Shown here: one piece after another, positions 18,555 to 26,978 of the stretch
How positions within the stretch are numbered: the stretch's first letter is position 1
Layout of the letters: every line of letters begins with the position of its first letter
Assembly: GCA_040219575.1 (NCBI GenBank)
Contig: JAVJSD010000034.1
Location: forward strand, 1-64,000
Direction of reading: 5' to 3'
Source of the DNA: JAVJSD01 sp040219575
Lineage (GTDB): Bacteria > Planctomycetota > Planctomycetia > Pirellulales > Pirellulaceae
DNA: 64,000 nt
Notes under the pieces: model-generated
Told to the model about the DNA's origin: nothing
Seen by the model: only the letters and a program-made list of their open reading frames with translations
Database searches by the model: none
Position numbers and translations under genes: made by a program

Positions 18555-19925
18555 CTACAGCTTTGAAAGCTCGCTGATGCGGCCGGTGCTTTCGGCGAAG
18601 GAGTCGACCGGCACGTCGAGGTGCTCGAGCATGGTGGTGAACAGGTTCGACAGCGGCGGCGCGGCGGGCCGATCGTTGAAGTTTTCATGATCGGCTTGTC
18701 GAAAGGCGAGATGTTGTCCCTGCTGCACGCCGAGCGCCCGACCGCCGGCGAAGAGCAGCGGCAGGTTGGTGGCGTAGTGGCCGCCGGTGGCGCCGTTGTT
18801 CATGCCGCTGCCGTACACGATCAGCGTCCGGTCGAGCAGACTGTCGCCGTCTTCGCCGACCCCCTTCATGCGCGTCAGGAAGTGTGCGAACTGTTCGAGG
18901 TGGAAGCGGTCGATCTGCGCCAGCTTCTTCAACGTCTCCGGATCGCCGCCGTGATGCGAGAGCCCGTGATACGCGTCGTTGAATCCCAGGAAGGGCGTGA
19001 AGGGGTGATTGGCCACCTCGCAATCAAGTTGGAAGGTGCCGACGCGCGTGGCATCGGTCTGGAACGCCAGGAACATCAAATCGAACATCGTGCGAAGGTA
19101 GTCGCGGAGGTCGTTGTGCGAACCGCTTTCGACCTCCAGGTTCAAGCCTTCGGTATCGACGTGGGGTTTGGGGACGTTCATCCAGGCCTCGGAGCGGTCG
19201 ACCTGCTTCTCGACGGCGCGGACGGCGGTCAGGTACTCGTCGAGCTTGCGCTGATCGCCGCGGCCGAGTCGACGCTCGAGCGACTTGGCGCTCTGCTGCA
19301 CCATGTCGAGGATGCTCCGCTCTTGGGCGATGCGGCGCTGGGCCTCGTCGCGCGCCGTCGCGTTCGACTCCTGGAATAGCCGCTCGAACACCAGCCGCGG
19401 ATTGTTCTCCGCCGCCAACGGCACCCCCTCGCGGCTGAAGCTCATCGTGTTCGTCTTGCGGGCCGCCCCGGCGCCCCCTTTCCGCGAGAGCTCCAGCGAT
19501 GGAAACCGCGTGGCGCGGCCCAACACTTCCGCCGCCACCTGGTCGACCGAGATCGTGTTCTTGTAGTCGAAGCCGGGCGTCGCTCCCAGATTGGCCGCGG
19601 TCAGGAACGTGTCGCCCCCGGCGTGTCCCGGTTCGACGTTCTGATGGCAGATGCCCGAGATGACGGAGAAATCGTCCTGGAACGGCTTGAGCACCTGATG
19701 CGTGGGTGAGAGATCGTAGTCGTCGCCGTCGGCGGCGGGAATCCACTCGACGTTCGCCACGCCGTTGGGAACGTAAAAGCAAGCCATCCGACGCGGCGGC
19801 GAGTTCGCCTCGGCGGCGCGGGCGCGTCGGCCCAGCGGCGCCATCGCCTCCAACAGCGGCAGGCCGATCGCCACGCCGGCGCCGCGCAGAAACGTGCGGC
19901 GCGACAGATGCCAGGACTTGTTCAT
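18555..19925 (-). CDS. Tat-exported DUF1552 protein
   Basis: A 456-residue protein with a twin-arginine leader (SRRTFLRGAGVAIGLPLL). The mature part matches DUF1552: MACFYVPNGVANVEWIPA at the start, GHAGGDTFLTAA, DQVAAEVLG, a helical RKLDEYLTAVRAVEKQVD segment, and GSGMNNGATGGHYATNLPLLFAGG near the end. The family is related to DUF1501 and the alkaline-phosphatase superfamily but has no proven reaction. The start is ATG 19925 after AAGGAAA. It is the third gene of an apparent operon, 33 bases after the DUF1592 gene, a pairing conserved in Planctomycetes. Confidence 0.9.
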   Translation of the reverse strand: MNKSWHLSRRTFLRGAGVAIGLPLLEAMAPLGRRARAAEANSPPRRMACFYVPNGVANVEWIPAADGDDYDLSPTHQVLKPFQDDFSVISGICHQNVEPGHAGGDTFLTAANLGATPGFDYKNTISVDQVAAEVLGRATRFPSLELSRKGGAGAARKTNTMSFSREGVPLAAENNPRLVFERLFQESNATARDEAQRRIAQERSILDMVQQSAKSLERRLGRGDQRKLDEYLTAVRAVEKQVDRSEAWMNVPKPHVDTEGLNLEVESGSHNDLRDYLRTMFDLMFLAFQTDATRVGTFQLDCEVANHPFTPFLGFNDAYHGLSHHGGDPETLKKLAQIDRFHLEQFAHFLTRMKGVGEDGDSLLDRTLIVYGSGMNNGATGGHYATNLPLLFAGGRALGVQQGQHLAFRQADHENFNDRPAAPPLSNLFTTMLEHLDVPVDSFAESTGRISELSKL

Positions 19926-19958
19926 GATGTTTCCTTGTCGAGGCAATGAACCCCGTCG

Positions 19959-22475
19959 CTACTTCGTTTGAAAGGCCCGCGTCTGCACGATGTTGGTGAT
20001 CAGGCCGCGCAAGTGATCGCCGTCGCCCTCGAGCGACTCGCGGAGCTGCTCCACCGTCGCGCGGTCGGAATATTCCAGGCCCCGGCCCAGCGCATAGGTC
20101 AGCAGCTTCTCGCACAGGCAGGTGAGAAACTTCTGCTTGTCCTCGAGCAAAATCTGCTTCAGCTGTTCGACGTTCTCGAACTCCCGGCCGTCGGGCAAGC
20201 GGCCGCTGGCGTCGACCGCCGGATCGCGGGGGTGCGGGTTGATCTGCGATCGCGACGATTCCTGCGTGCGATAAAAGCCGCTGGCGTCGTAGTTCTCGAG
20301 GGCGAATCCCAAGGGGTCGATCTTGGCGTGGCAGGCGGCGCACGCCGACGCGGTGCGGTGGATCGCCAGGCGCTCGCGAAGCGTGGTTCTGTCGGCCCCG
20401 TCCACCTTCGGCGGAATCTCGCCCGCGTTGGGCGGCGGCGGTGGAGGCGGATCGCCCAGCAGGTTCTCCAGAATCCACACGCCCCGTTGCACCGGCGAGG
20501 TGCGCGTGCCGTTTGACGTGACCGTCAACATGCCGGCCTGCGCCAGAACGCCGCCCCGGTGATGTTCCGCCGCCAGTTCCACGCGGCGGAAGTGATCGCC
20601 CCGCACGCCGTCGATGTTGTAAAAGCGGGCCAACCGGGCGTTGAGCACCGCGAAGTCGGAGTCGAGCAGATTCAGCACCGACAGATCGTTGTGCAATAGC
20701 TCCGCGAAGAAGCCGTACATCTCACCGGCCATCGACTCCTCGAGATGCTCGTCGTAACGCCGGTACAGCTTTTCGTCGGGAACCACTTGCCCCAATTGCC
20801 TGGCGCCGAGCCACTGCCCGACAAAGTTCTCGACCAGGGCCCGCGACTTCGCGTCGGCCAGCATTCGCGTCACCTGCTCCGAGAGCACCCGCTCGTCGCG
20901 CAGCACGCCCTTCTCCGCCAGGCCGAACAGCTCCTCGTCGGGCATGCTGCTCCACAGAAAGTACGACAGCCGCGAGGCGAGTTCGTGGTCGTTCATAGGC
21001 CGCGGCCCGTCTTCTGCGTCGCGCGAGGATTCCGACAGGAACAGGAAATCGGGCGAGCAGAGGATCGCCACCAGCGGCGTCTTGATGGCCTGCTCGAAAC
21101 TGTCGCAGACCGTGCGACTCCGCCGGAAGCCGGCGACCAGGCGGTCGATCTCTTCGGCCTCGACCGGTCGGCGATAGGCTCGCCGGGCAAACGCCTGCAA
21201 CACCTCGCGGGCATAGACCTCTTCGTCGTCGCGATGGGGCGAGGGAAACAAAATCCTCGCGTGACTCGCCGGCGGCCAGGCGTCGTAAATCGGCCCGTCG
21301 ATCTCGTACCAGTCCACGGCCAGGTACGGTTGCGGAAAATCCGGCTGGCGGAAGTTCAAATTCTCGCCCACGACCTCGTTGATCCAATTCGGCGAGTAGT
21401 CGTAGCGGTTGCGAATGAAGACGGTCGTGCGCACGGCCTCGCTGTGAAAGCGGGTCTCGTACACGCGCGGCGCCTCGCGCGGTGCGTCGACGTCGCTCGC
21501 CAGCAGCCGCACGCCGTCGGACGTGATGTTCAGCCGCGGCGGGCCGAAGTGCGTGTGATCGGGAATCGGCCCGGCCGGATAGTGGCCGTAAGCGCGGACG
21601 CGGACGATGTACTCACCGGCGTGCGGGTAGGTGAAGTCGATCGCCCGCAGCACGTTGGTGCGGAACTCGGTCTTATCGACGGGCGCCAGGTGTTCGAATC
21701 CCTCGGTCTTCAGTTCCTCGCGGCCGCCGCCGAGCGTCCAGGCGAGTTTTCGGCCGCGCTCGTCGCCCAGATCGTTCGGTTTGCCGAGCCGCAGGTCTTT
21801 CGCGTAGTAGTAGCCGCGATCCTCCGGCCCGCGCCGCTCCGCCTCGACGCGCAGCAGTTCGCGCGTCGGCTGCTCGCCGGTGACGATGGCCAGATCGATG
21901 ATCCGCCGCGCCTCGCGAAGGTACTTCTCCATCTGCAGCGGCGAGAGGGAGAGCGCGCTGCCGACGTTGTCGAAGCCGAATGCGGCGGGATCCTCCGGCA
22001 GGTTCTTGCCGGCCGGGTAGTTGATGCCGATCAGGTCGCGAATCGTGTTGGCGTATTCCGCCCGATTGAGCCGCCGCAGCACGACCTCGCCGGAAGCGGT
22101 TTGCGAGGCCGCCTCGACGCGCTTCAATCCACGGTGAATCCATTCGGTAAGCTGCGTGAGCTGCGCGCGGGATAGCTGCGGCCGGTCTTTGGGCGGCATC
22201 TCGCCGAGATTCACGCGGTCCATGATCTCATGCCACCGCGCCGCCGACTTCTCGGCCAACATGTCGTCGCCGAGCTGATCGACGCGGAGCCCCGCTTCCT
22301 GCTTCTTCGCGCCGTGGCAACCGGTGCAATGCGCGGTGAGCAGAGGACGAATGGTGCGCTCGAACGTCGCCGCGTCGCTGGCTTCGGCGGCTGGTTCCGC
22401 GGCATGGAGTGACAGCGCACTTGCGACAACGACGACGGCAAGCATCACAAGTGGCATCGTCGCGTTTTGTCGCAT
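19959..22475 (-). CDS. Exported DUF1592/DUF1588/DUF1585 c-type cytochrome-like protein
   Basis: An 838-residue protein with an N-terminal signal. A heme-binding C50-TG-C53-H54 sits in a Planctomycete cytochrome-C domain with a later GEMPPKDRPQLS. The domains that follow, in the family order, are DUF1587 (LRRLNRAEYANTIRDLIGI), DUF1595, DUF1592 (RPMNDHELASRLSYFLWSSMPD), DUF1588 (a second CAACH with HAKIDPLGFALENYDASG) and DUF1585 (LCEKLLTYALGRGLEYSD). Members are secreted and co-occur with DUF1552 or DUF1501 partners. A redox role in glycan metabolism has been suggested from genome context but is unproven. The gene starts 27 bases after the upstream amidohydrolase. Confidence 0.92.
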   Translation of the reverse strand: MRQNATMPLVMLAVVVVASALSLHAAEPAAEASDAATFERTIRPLLTAHCTGCHGAKKQEAGLRVDQLGDDMLAEKSAARWHEIMDRVNLGEMPPKDRPQLSRAQLTQLTEWIHRGLKRVEAASQTASGEVVLRRLNRAEYANTIRDLIGINYPAGKNLPEDPAAFGFDNVGSALSLSPLQMEKYLREARRIIDLAIVTGEQPTRELLRVEAERRGPEDRGYYYAKDLRLGKPNDLGDERGRKLAWTLGGGREELKTEGFEHLAPVDKTEFRTNVLRAIDFTYPHAGEYIVRVRAYGHYPAGPIPDHTHFGPPRLNITSDGVRLLASDVDAPREAPRVYETRFHSEAVRTTVFIRNRYDYSPNWINEVVGENLNFRQPDFPQPYLAVDWYEIDGPIYDAWPPASHARILFPSPHRDDEEVYAREVLQAFARRAYRRPVEAEEIDRLVAGFRRSRTVCDSFEQAIKTPLVAILCSPDFLFLSESSRDAEDGPRPMNDHELASRLSYFLWSSMPDEELFGLAEKGVLRDERVLSEQVTRMLADAKSRALVENFVGQWLGARQLGQVVPDEKLYRRYDEHLEESMAGEMYGFFAELLHNDLSVLNLLDSDFAVLNARLARFYNIDGVRGDHFRRVELAAEHHRGGVLAQAGMLTVTSNGTRTSPVQRGVWILENLLGDPPPPPPPNAGEIPPKVDGADRTTLRERLAIHRTASACAACHAKIDPLGFALENYDASGFYRTQESSRSQINPHPRDPAVDASGRLPDGREFENVEQLKQILLEDKQKFLTCLCEKLLTYALGRGLEYSDRATVEQLRESLEGDGDHLRGLITNIVQTRAFQTK

Positions 22476-22502
22476 CGCAGGTAAGCCGCCTTTGAAGATC
22501 GT

Positions 22503-23495
22503 TTACGGTTTGCGGGAGAATTCGTCGTTGAACGCCGATCGACGTTCGTCTTGGGCCTGCTGCGCCCGTTGAATATAGTCGGTGTGGGGCGTGAGTTCGA
22601 ACTCGACGATCAGATCGTCGACCGTCAACTCGGGATCGAGCGAGGCGAGCGTCACCAGGTCGTCGTCGTGATGCCAAGTGATTTGCACCTTGTCGCCGTA
22701 CTTCTGCTCGATCCGCCGCATCTTGCCCACATGGAAATCGATCTCGAACAGCCGCTTCCCCACGGGCAGCACGGCGCCGGCCCAGCGACGGTACTTGCCG
22801 GTGGTCTCCAGCACGTCGCCGGTGATGTCGTAGATGCTCGCGGCGCGGGTCTGCGTGGCGCTGACGACGAAACATTGCTGCAGCCAGGCGTGCGACCGGA
22901 GTTGCCGAGCCGCCGGATAGGCCGAGGGAAAGAAGATGATCCTCGCGCCCTGCTCCTTCAGCCGCCGCCATTGCTCGCGCCAGTTGACGTCGAAGCAAAT
23001 CTGCACGCCGATCGGGCCGAAGTCGGTCTCGAAAATCGGCGGATCGGGCGTTCCCGGACAGACGCCGCGCTCGAGTTCCCCTTCGGTCGGGCGAATCTTG
23101 TCGTATCGGCCGACAACCTTCCCCTGGCGATCGAGAAGCATGGCGGAATTGAACACGTGCTCGCCGACTCGCGTGCTGATCGGACAAATCACGTAGCAGG
23201 AATGCTCGCGGGCCCATCGGCCGAGTCGATCGGTGGTCGGACCGGGAACCGACTCCGGCTTGTCGCGCGTGAACGTCTCGGGCAGGCAGACAATGTCGGG
23301 CCGGAACGCGGCGGCGCGGTCGAGAATCGACAGCGTGGCGTCGAGCAGCGGCTTGCCGGCCTCGGCGGTCAACCCATCCTGCGAGACGGTGACGACGCGC
23401 ATGAGGTGGTTCCGCTCCGCGGCGTCGGCGCTGTCCGCCTGTGCGGCGAGAACCGGAAGCGACGCCGCCATGGCGCATGCCAAGAGCGCTCTCAT
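22503..23495 (-). CDS. Exported carbon-nitrogen hydrolase (nitrilase superfamily)
   Basis: A 330-residue nitrilase-superfamily protein with a signal peptide (MRALLACAMAASLPVLAA). This is unusual, since most family members are cytosolic. The Glu-Lys-Cys triad is visible: E73 (CLPETF), K133 (RYDKIRPTEGE) and C167 (VQICFDVNW). It would hydrolyse a C-N bond of an amide or nitrile. About 60 residues after the core carry conserved-looking acidic segments (WHHDDDLVTLASLDPELTVDD). It leads the run amidase-DUF1592-DUF1552, all on one strand with gaps of 27 and 33 bases, so it is probably one operon with a common extracellular substrate. Confidence 0.85.
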   Translation of the reverse strand: MRALLACAMAASLPVLAAQADSADAAERNHLMRVVTVSQDGLTAEAGKPLLDATLSILDRAAAFRPDIVCLPETFTRDKPESVPGPTTDRLGRWAREHSCYVICPISTRVGEHVFNSAMLLDRQGKVVGRYDKIRPTEGELERGVCPGTPDPPIFETDFGPIGVQICFDVNWREQWRRLKEQGARIIFFPSAYPAARQLRSHAWLQQCFVVSATQTRAASIYDITGDVLETTGKYRRWAGAVLPVGKRLFEIDFHVGKMRRIEQKYGDKVQITWHHDDDLVTLASLDPELTVDDLIVEFELTPHTDYIQRAQQAQDERRSAFNDEFSRKP

Positions 23496-23771
23496 GATTG
23501 ACTCCGTGGGTAGAGGAACCGCCTAACCTCCATTCTGCGGCCCGCGACGCGGCGCGGCAATGCACAAGCCGCGATTCTTTTCTGCATGCGACAGGCGGCA
23601 TTCGGCGGGTCGCACAATCGGCGTGCCGACCGTGTGTTACAATGCCCGCATGATGGTTCGTCGGCGTGTGCTGCACCACCGAAATGCTGCGATTGAAAAC
23701 CATTTCTCGCGGCGGTGCTATGGCGCCTATGCTGACTGTGTTCGTGTGGTTGCCCAGGTAAGGACTCAGTA

Positions 23772-24260
23772 TTGAGCGGCGGTCATTTGTCCAGGACTCC
23801 GGTGTTCGAGGCGTTCCCGGAGAGCACGATTCAATATGTTGAACGTGAGCTTGGGGCCGTGCTTCCCCGTGACTACAAGAGGTTCATGGTCTCGTCAAAC
23901 GGGGCGATATTTGATCCACCTGCGAGCTTCAGCTACGAGGATAAGGACACCGGTGAGATCATTGAGGATTACGTCGGCATTCTCTTTGGACTTGCGGAGA
24001 TGCCGCTTGAGAACGAGCTTCTTAGCTCACAAATTGGATATGATTTCAACGAACGCGTGCCCAATGGAGTCATCGCGATCGGCGTCACGACAAGCGGCAG
24101 CGGCATTGCAACCTCACTACGCGACAAGGACTTTGGCGTGATCTATGTATGGGACCCACTCGAGGCATGGGTCGAGGAAAACGTGAGGTCGATGGACGAC
24201 ATGACCGTTGTCGCCCCAAGTTTTTCCGCATTCTTGGATACTCTTGAACAAGATGAATAG
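23772..24260 (+). CDS. SMI1/KNR4 (SUKH) family protein
   Basis: A 162-residue SUKH-fold protein: FPESTIQYVERELGAVLPRD, YKRFMVSSNGAIFDPP, NGVIAIGVTTSGSGIATSL, and a C-terminal SFSAFLDTLEQD helix. AAGGA at 23760-23764 lies 7 bases before TTG 23772, which I take as the start. SUKH proteins frequently are immunity proteins for nuclease-type polymorphic toxins, but no toxin lies next to this copy. Its base composition looks lower in GC than its neighbours, consistent with transfer. It may be an orphan immunity gene or a general SUKH protein. Confidence 0.8.
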   Translation: MSGGHLSRTPVFEAFPESTIQYVERELGAVLPRDYKRFMVSSNGAIFDPPASFSYEDKDTGEIIEDYVGILFGLAEMPLENELLSSQIGYDFNERVPNGVIAIGVTTSGSGIATSLRDKDFGVIYVWDPLEAWVEENVRSMDDMTVVAPSFSAFLDTLEQDE

Positions 24261-24314
24261 AAGAACGCCTTCGAACTTGGGCGACGCTCGTTGAACTGCG
24301 CGATCGGAGGTGAC

Positions 24315-24944
24315 ATGCGTCTTCCAACCATCTCTTGCCAAAGTCGCGTTCGACTGAGCGCTCTGCTGGTCGTAGCACTCGTCGGGACTCTCCTCACATC
24401 GTGCATTCCTTCCTCGAGGCGCCCGCTACTCGACGAATCCAATTCGGCGATCGACGAATCGCTGCTGGGTGAATGGTGGACGATCGAAGGGGATCGGTTG
24501 GAGATCAAGCGGGAAGAGTCCAGCAAGTCGCTCGTCATCAGCAATGGCGAGGAGGCCACGCCGTTTCGCACCGCCTCGTTCGACAAGCTGTCGATCGTCA
24601 GCGTAGCCGACACCGGCCGACGCGATCATCCGAAGCACGAAATCGCCAAGTACCGTCTGACACGCGATGGGAACTTGGAGCTGTTCCCCTTGGGCGAGCG
24701 CGAAATCGCCAAGGCGATCGAGGCGAATGAACTGGAGGGAACCGTCGTTCGCAATCCGAGACGTGGATTGTTCCGGTCGGAGTTCAAGCGCGTCGAGATC
24801 GACGACTCCGCCGAGAACGTCCTCCCGTTCCTCCAACAGCATGCCGAGGAGGCGTTCTCGAAACGGCCATTGCTAACGTTCTACAGGGAAAAGCCGGTGC
24901 GTGAACGATCGGGCGGCAACCCGTTCAAACTGCCCCTGAAGTAG
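24315..24944 (+). CDS. Predicted lipoprotein of unknown function
   Basis: A 209-residue protein whose signal sequence ends in LLTSC (lipobox; C30 would be lipidated). A GGAGG site at 24306-24310 precedes ATG 24315. The mature part includes LLGEWWTIEGDRLEIKREE, a small beta-barrel-like pattern seen in lipocalin-type proteins, then alternating charged strands. No catalytic motif is visible. It begins 54 bases after the SUKH gene on the same strand, so the two may be co-transcribed. Confidence 0.65.
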   Translation: MRLPTISCQSRVRLSALLVVALVGTLLTSCIPSSRRPLLDESNSAIDESLLGEWWTIEGDRLEIKREESSKSLVISNGEEATPFRTASFDKLSIVSVADTGRRDHPKHEIAKYRLTRDGNLELFPLGEREIAKAIEANELEGTVVRNPRRGLFRSEFKRVEIDDSAENVLPFLQQHAEEAFSKRPLLTFYREKPVRERSGGNPFKLPLK

Positions 24945-24980
24945 GCGCAGCTCGGCGGAATCGGCGTTTCTGTCGGGTGG

Positions 24981-25196
24981 CACTGGTGGCTTTCCACCAG
25001 TGCCTGGAGCGGCGCAAGGCACGCCGCCGGCAACCTCAATCACCCAATCGACGTCCGGCCGGCATCCTAACGTCGTGGGGCGATTTGTCGCTGGTTGGAG
25101 GACGACAACCATCAAGCTGCTTCCGGCATTGAACGATCTTGGTTGCCGGGCGAACGTTTTGTCTCGCCTCAAACACTGGTGGACAAGCCACCAGTG
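24981..25196. repeat. Two copies of a CACTGGTGG hairpin
   Basis: CACTGGTGG-CTTT-CCACCAGTG (24981-25002) and CACTGGTGG-ACAAG-CCACCAGTG (25174-25196) are perfect 9-bp hairpins about 170 bases apart in the gap 24945-25286. They precede the sialidase gene and have no T-tract. Both look like dispersed intergenic repeats. Confidence 0.75.
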
Positions 25197-25286
25197 CCAC
25201 CAGTACCACCCAAATTTTTCGCCATCGCCCGCCGACGTTACAATAGCTCCGCGGCGAGACTCCCTTCTTCCGAAAGGCGGACGATC

Positions 25287-26504
25287 ATGAGTGGTGCGAG
25301 GCGGATGAGTGATTGGCGGTGGGCTGTCTTGATCGCGATGACGGCGACGCCGTTGACGGGACTGGCCGAGGACGACGCGACGCCGAAGATCGTCAAGCTG
25401 CGGCTGGAGAATCTGCCGAGCATTTCGGGACGCGACGATTCCGATTGGACGCAGGCCCGCACGGCGCTCGTGCCCGGCGAGCGGCCGTTGTTGCTGACGA
25501 CGACCTCGCTGACCGGCAAGACCGGCACGCACGCCTATCACGACATCCACCAGACGCTGAGCCGCGACGGCGGGAAGACCTGGTCGACGCCCGAGGTGAT
25601 TCCGTCGCTGAAACGATTCCAGACCGACGACGGCTACGAAGTCGCGCCCGGCGACCTGTGGCCGACATGGCACGCCCGGTCCGGCAAGGTGCTGGTGACG
25701 GGGAAGACGTTCAACTTTGAAAGGGGAGCCAAGGAGAATCGACTGCGCGAACGGGTCTCGTACGCCGTGATGGATCCGAAGTCCGGCGCGTGGGGGCCGC
25801 TGCGACTGCTCGAACTGCCGCCCAACGATCACTCGGGGGCGCCGATCGTCGCCGCCAACGCGGGCTGCAATCAGCCGTTCCCCCTGCCTAACGGCCAGAT
25901 CCTGCTGCCGATTCGCTACCGCCGCGGCAAGAAGGCCGGCAACTACACCACGGCGGTCGCCCGCTGCGCCTTCGACGGCGAAACGCTGCGCTACCTGGAG
26001 CACGGCAGCGAACACACCATCGAGCGGCAGCGCGGCCTGTACGAGCCCTCGGTGATTGGCTTCGGCGGCGAGTTCTTCCTCACGATGCGGGCCGACCACA
26101 GCGCGTACGTTTCGCGCAGCGACGACGGCTTGAATTACACGCCGATCAAGGAGTGGACGTTCGACGACGGCGAGGTGCTCGGCAGCTACAACACGCAGCA
26201 GCATTGGGTGAGCGCGGGCGGCGGGCTGTTTCTGGTGTACACCCGCCGCGGCGCCGACAACGACCATGTCTTCCGCCATCGCGCGCCGCTATTCATTGCG
26301 CAGGTCGATCCGCAGCGTCTGCAGGTGCTCCGCGCGACCGAGCGGATTCTGCTGCCCGAGAACGGCGCCACGCTCGGCAACTCGGGCGTCTGCCGCGTGA
26401 GCGACAGGGAGAGCCTCGTCACCTGCGGCGAAGGCCGGGTGAGCCTGGGGCCGCGCCGCGGCGAGAACAACCGCATCCTTTACGTGCGGATCACCGTGAA
26501 CTAG
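25287..26504 (+). CDS. Exported sialidase-like (BNR repeat) protein
   Basis: A 405-residue exported six-bladed beta-propeller of the sialidase/neuraminidase superfamily. A leader WRWAVLIAMTATPLTGLA is followed by blades with BNR/Asp-box-like turns (SRDGGKTWSTPEVI, SRSDDGLNYTPIKEW). Arg- and Glu-rich loops such as RYRRGKKAG and RGLYEPSVIGF could supply the carboxylate-binding site, but the full arginine triad cannot be confirmed by eye. The start is ATG 25287 after AAGGCGG; ATG 25305 is an alternative that keeps the leader. Planctomycetes use such proteins on algal or host glycans. Confidence 0.8.
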   Translation: MSGARRMSDWRWAVLIAMTATPLTGLAEDDATPKIVKLRLENLPSISGRDDSDWTQARTALVPGERPLLLTTTSLTGKTGTHAYHDIHQTLSRDGGKTWSTPEVIPSLKRFQTDDGYEVAPGDLWPTWHARSGKVLVTGKTFNFERGAKENRLRERVSYAVMDPKSGAWGPLRLLELPPNDHSGAPIVAANAGCNQPFPLPNGQILLPIRYRRGKKAGNYTTAVARCAFDGETLRYLEHGSEHTIERQRGLYEPSVIGFGGEFFLTMRADHSAYVSRSDDGLNYTPIKEWTFDDGEVLGSYNTQQHWVSAGGGLFLVYTRRGADNDHVFRHRAPLFIAQVDPQRLQVLRATERILLPENGATLGNSGVCRVSDRESLVTCGEGRVSLGPRRGENNRILYVRITVN

Positions 26505-26531
26505 TTGGACAGCGTCGCTTTGGCGGCATCG

Positions 26532-26594
26532 AAGCACGACGCGCAAGCGAGTGAGTGATTTACGGTCAGACACACTCGCTCGCGCGTCGTGCTT
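26532..26594. repeat. Palindromic element (AAGCACGACGCGC type)
   Basis: Two 22-base arms, 26532-26553 and 26573-26594, pair with one mismatch across a 19-base loop. The arms begin AAGCACGACGCGC and end AGCGAGTG. A diverged relative lies at 2963-3034. It is directly after the sialidase gene. Confidence 0.8.
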
Positions 26595-26843
26595 GCAGAG
26601 ATGGTTGCGGCGCGTCAAAGCGGCGCCTCTCTGTAGGGCGACTCGCCAGAGTTTTGAGAATCGGCCGGACGTTCGGAAGTCTGGCGACGTCTCTCCCGGC
26701 CAACAGTTCGCCGCGACGACGAGAATACCGAAATTCTTTCGGAAGTCTAGCCGAGACGCATATCCACTGCGTCTACGGTCGAGGAATTCTCTGGGTCGCT
26801 GCGCTGCTCGATTGCATCCTAGCTCGTGCGACGTCGTGCGCGC

Positions 26844-26885
26844 GCCGTCGCCTTGCCGTTAAAGTCAAAAAACGCCGTTAAACGA
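26844..26885. repeat. Partial copy of the CGTTTAACGGCAAG palindrome
   Basis: CCTTGCCGTTAAAG followed shortly by GCCGTTAAACGA gives two head-to-tail copies of the outer end of the element seen whole at 18406-18511. They lie about 95 bases before recG. The rest of the gap 26595-26978 shows no gene. Confidence 0.6.
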
Positions 26886-26978
26886 TCTTCCTTGCTTCCT
26901 CGTCGGCGATGCACGATGTGAACCTTGCCGCGGGGCGGAAGGCGTGACAGTCGGCGGGCCTCCTGGCAGAATAACGGC

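Noticed and set aside
23560..23771. Small 71-codon gene before the SUKH gene
   Set aside because: No ribosome-binding site and no protein-like composition; the SUKH TTG start has its own AAGGA site.
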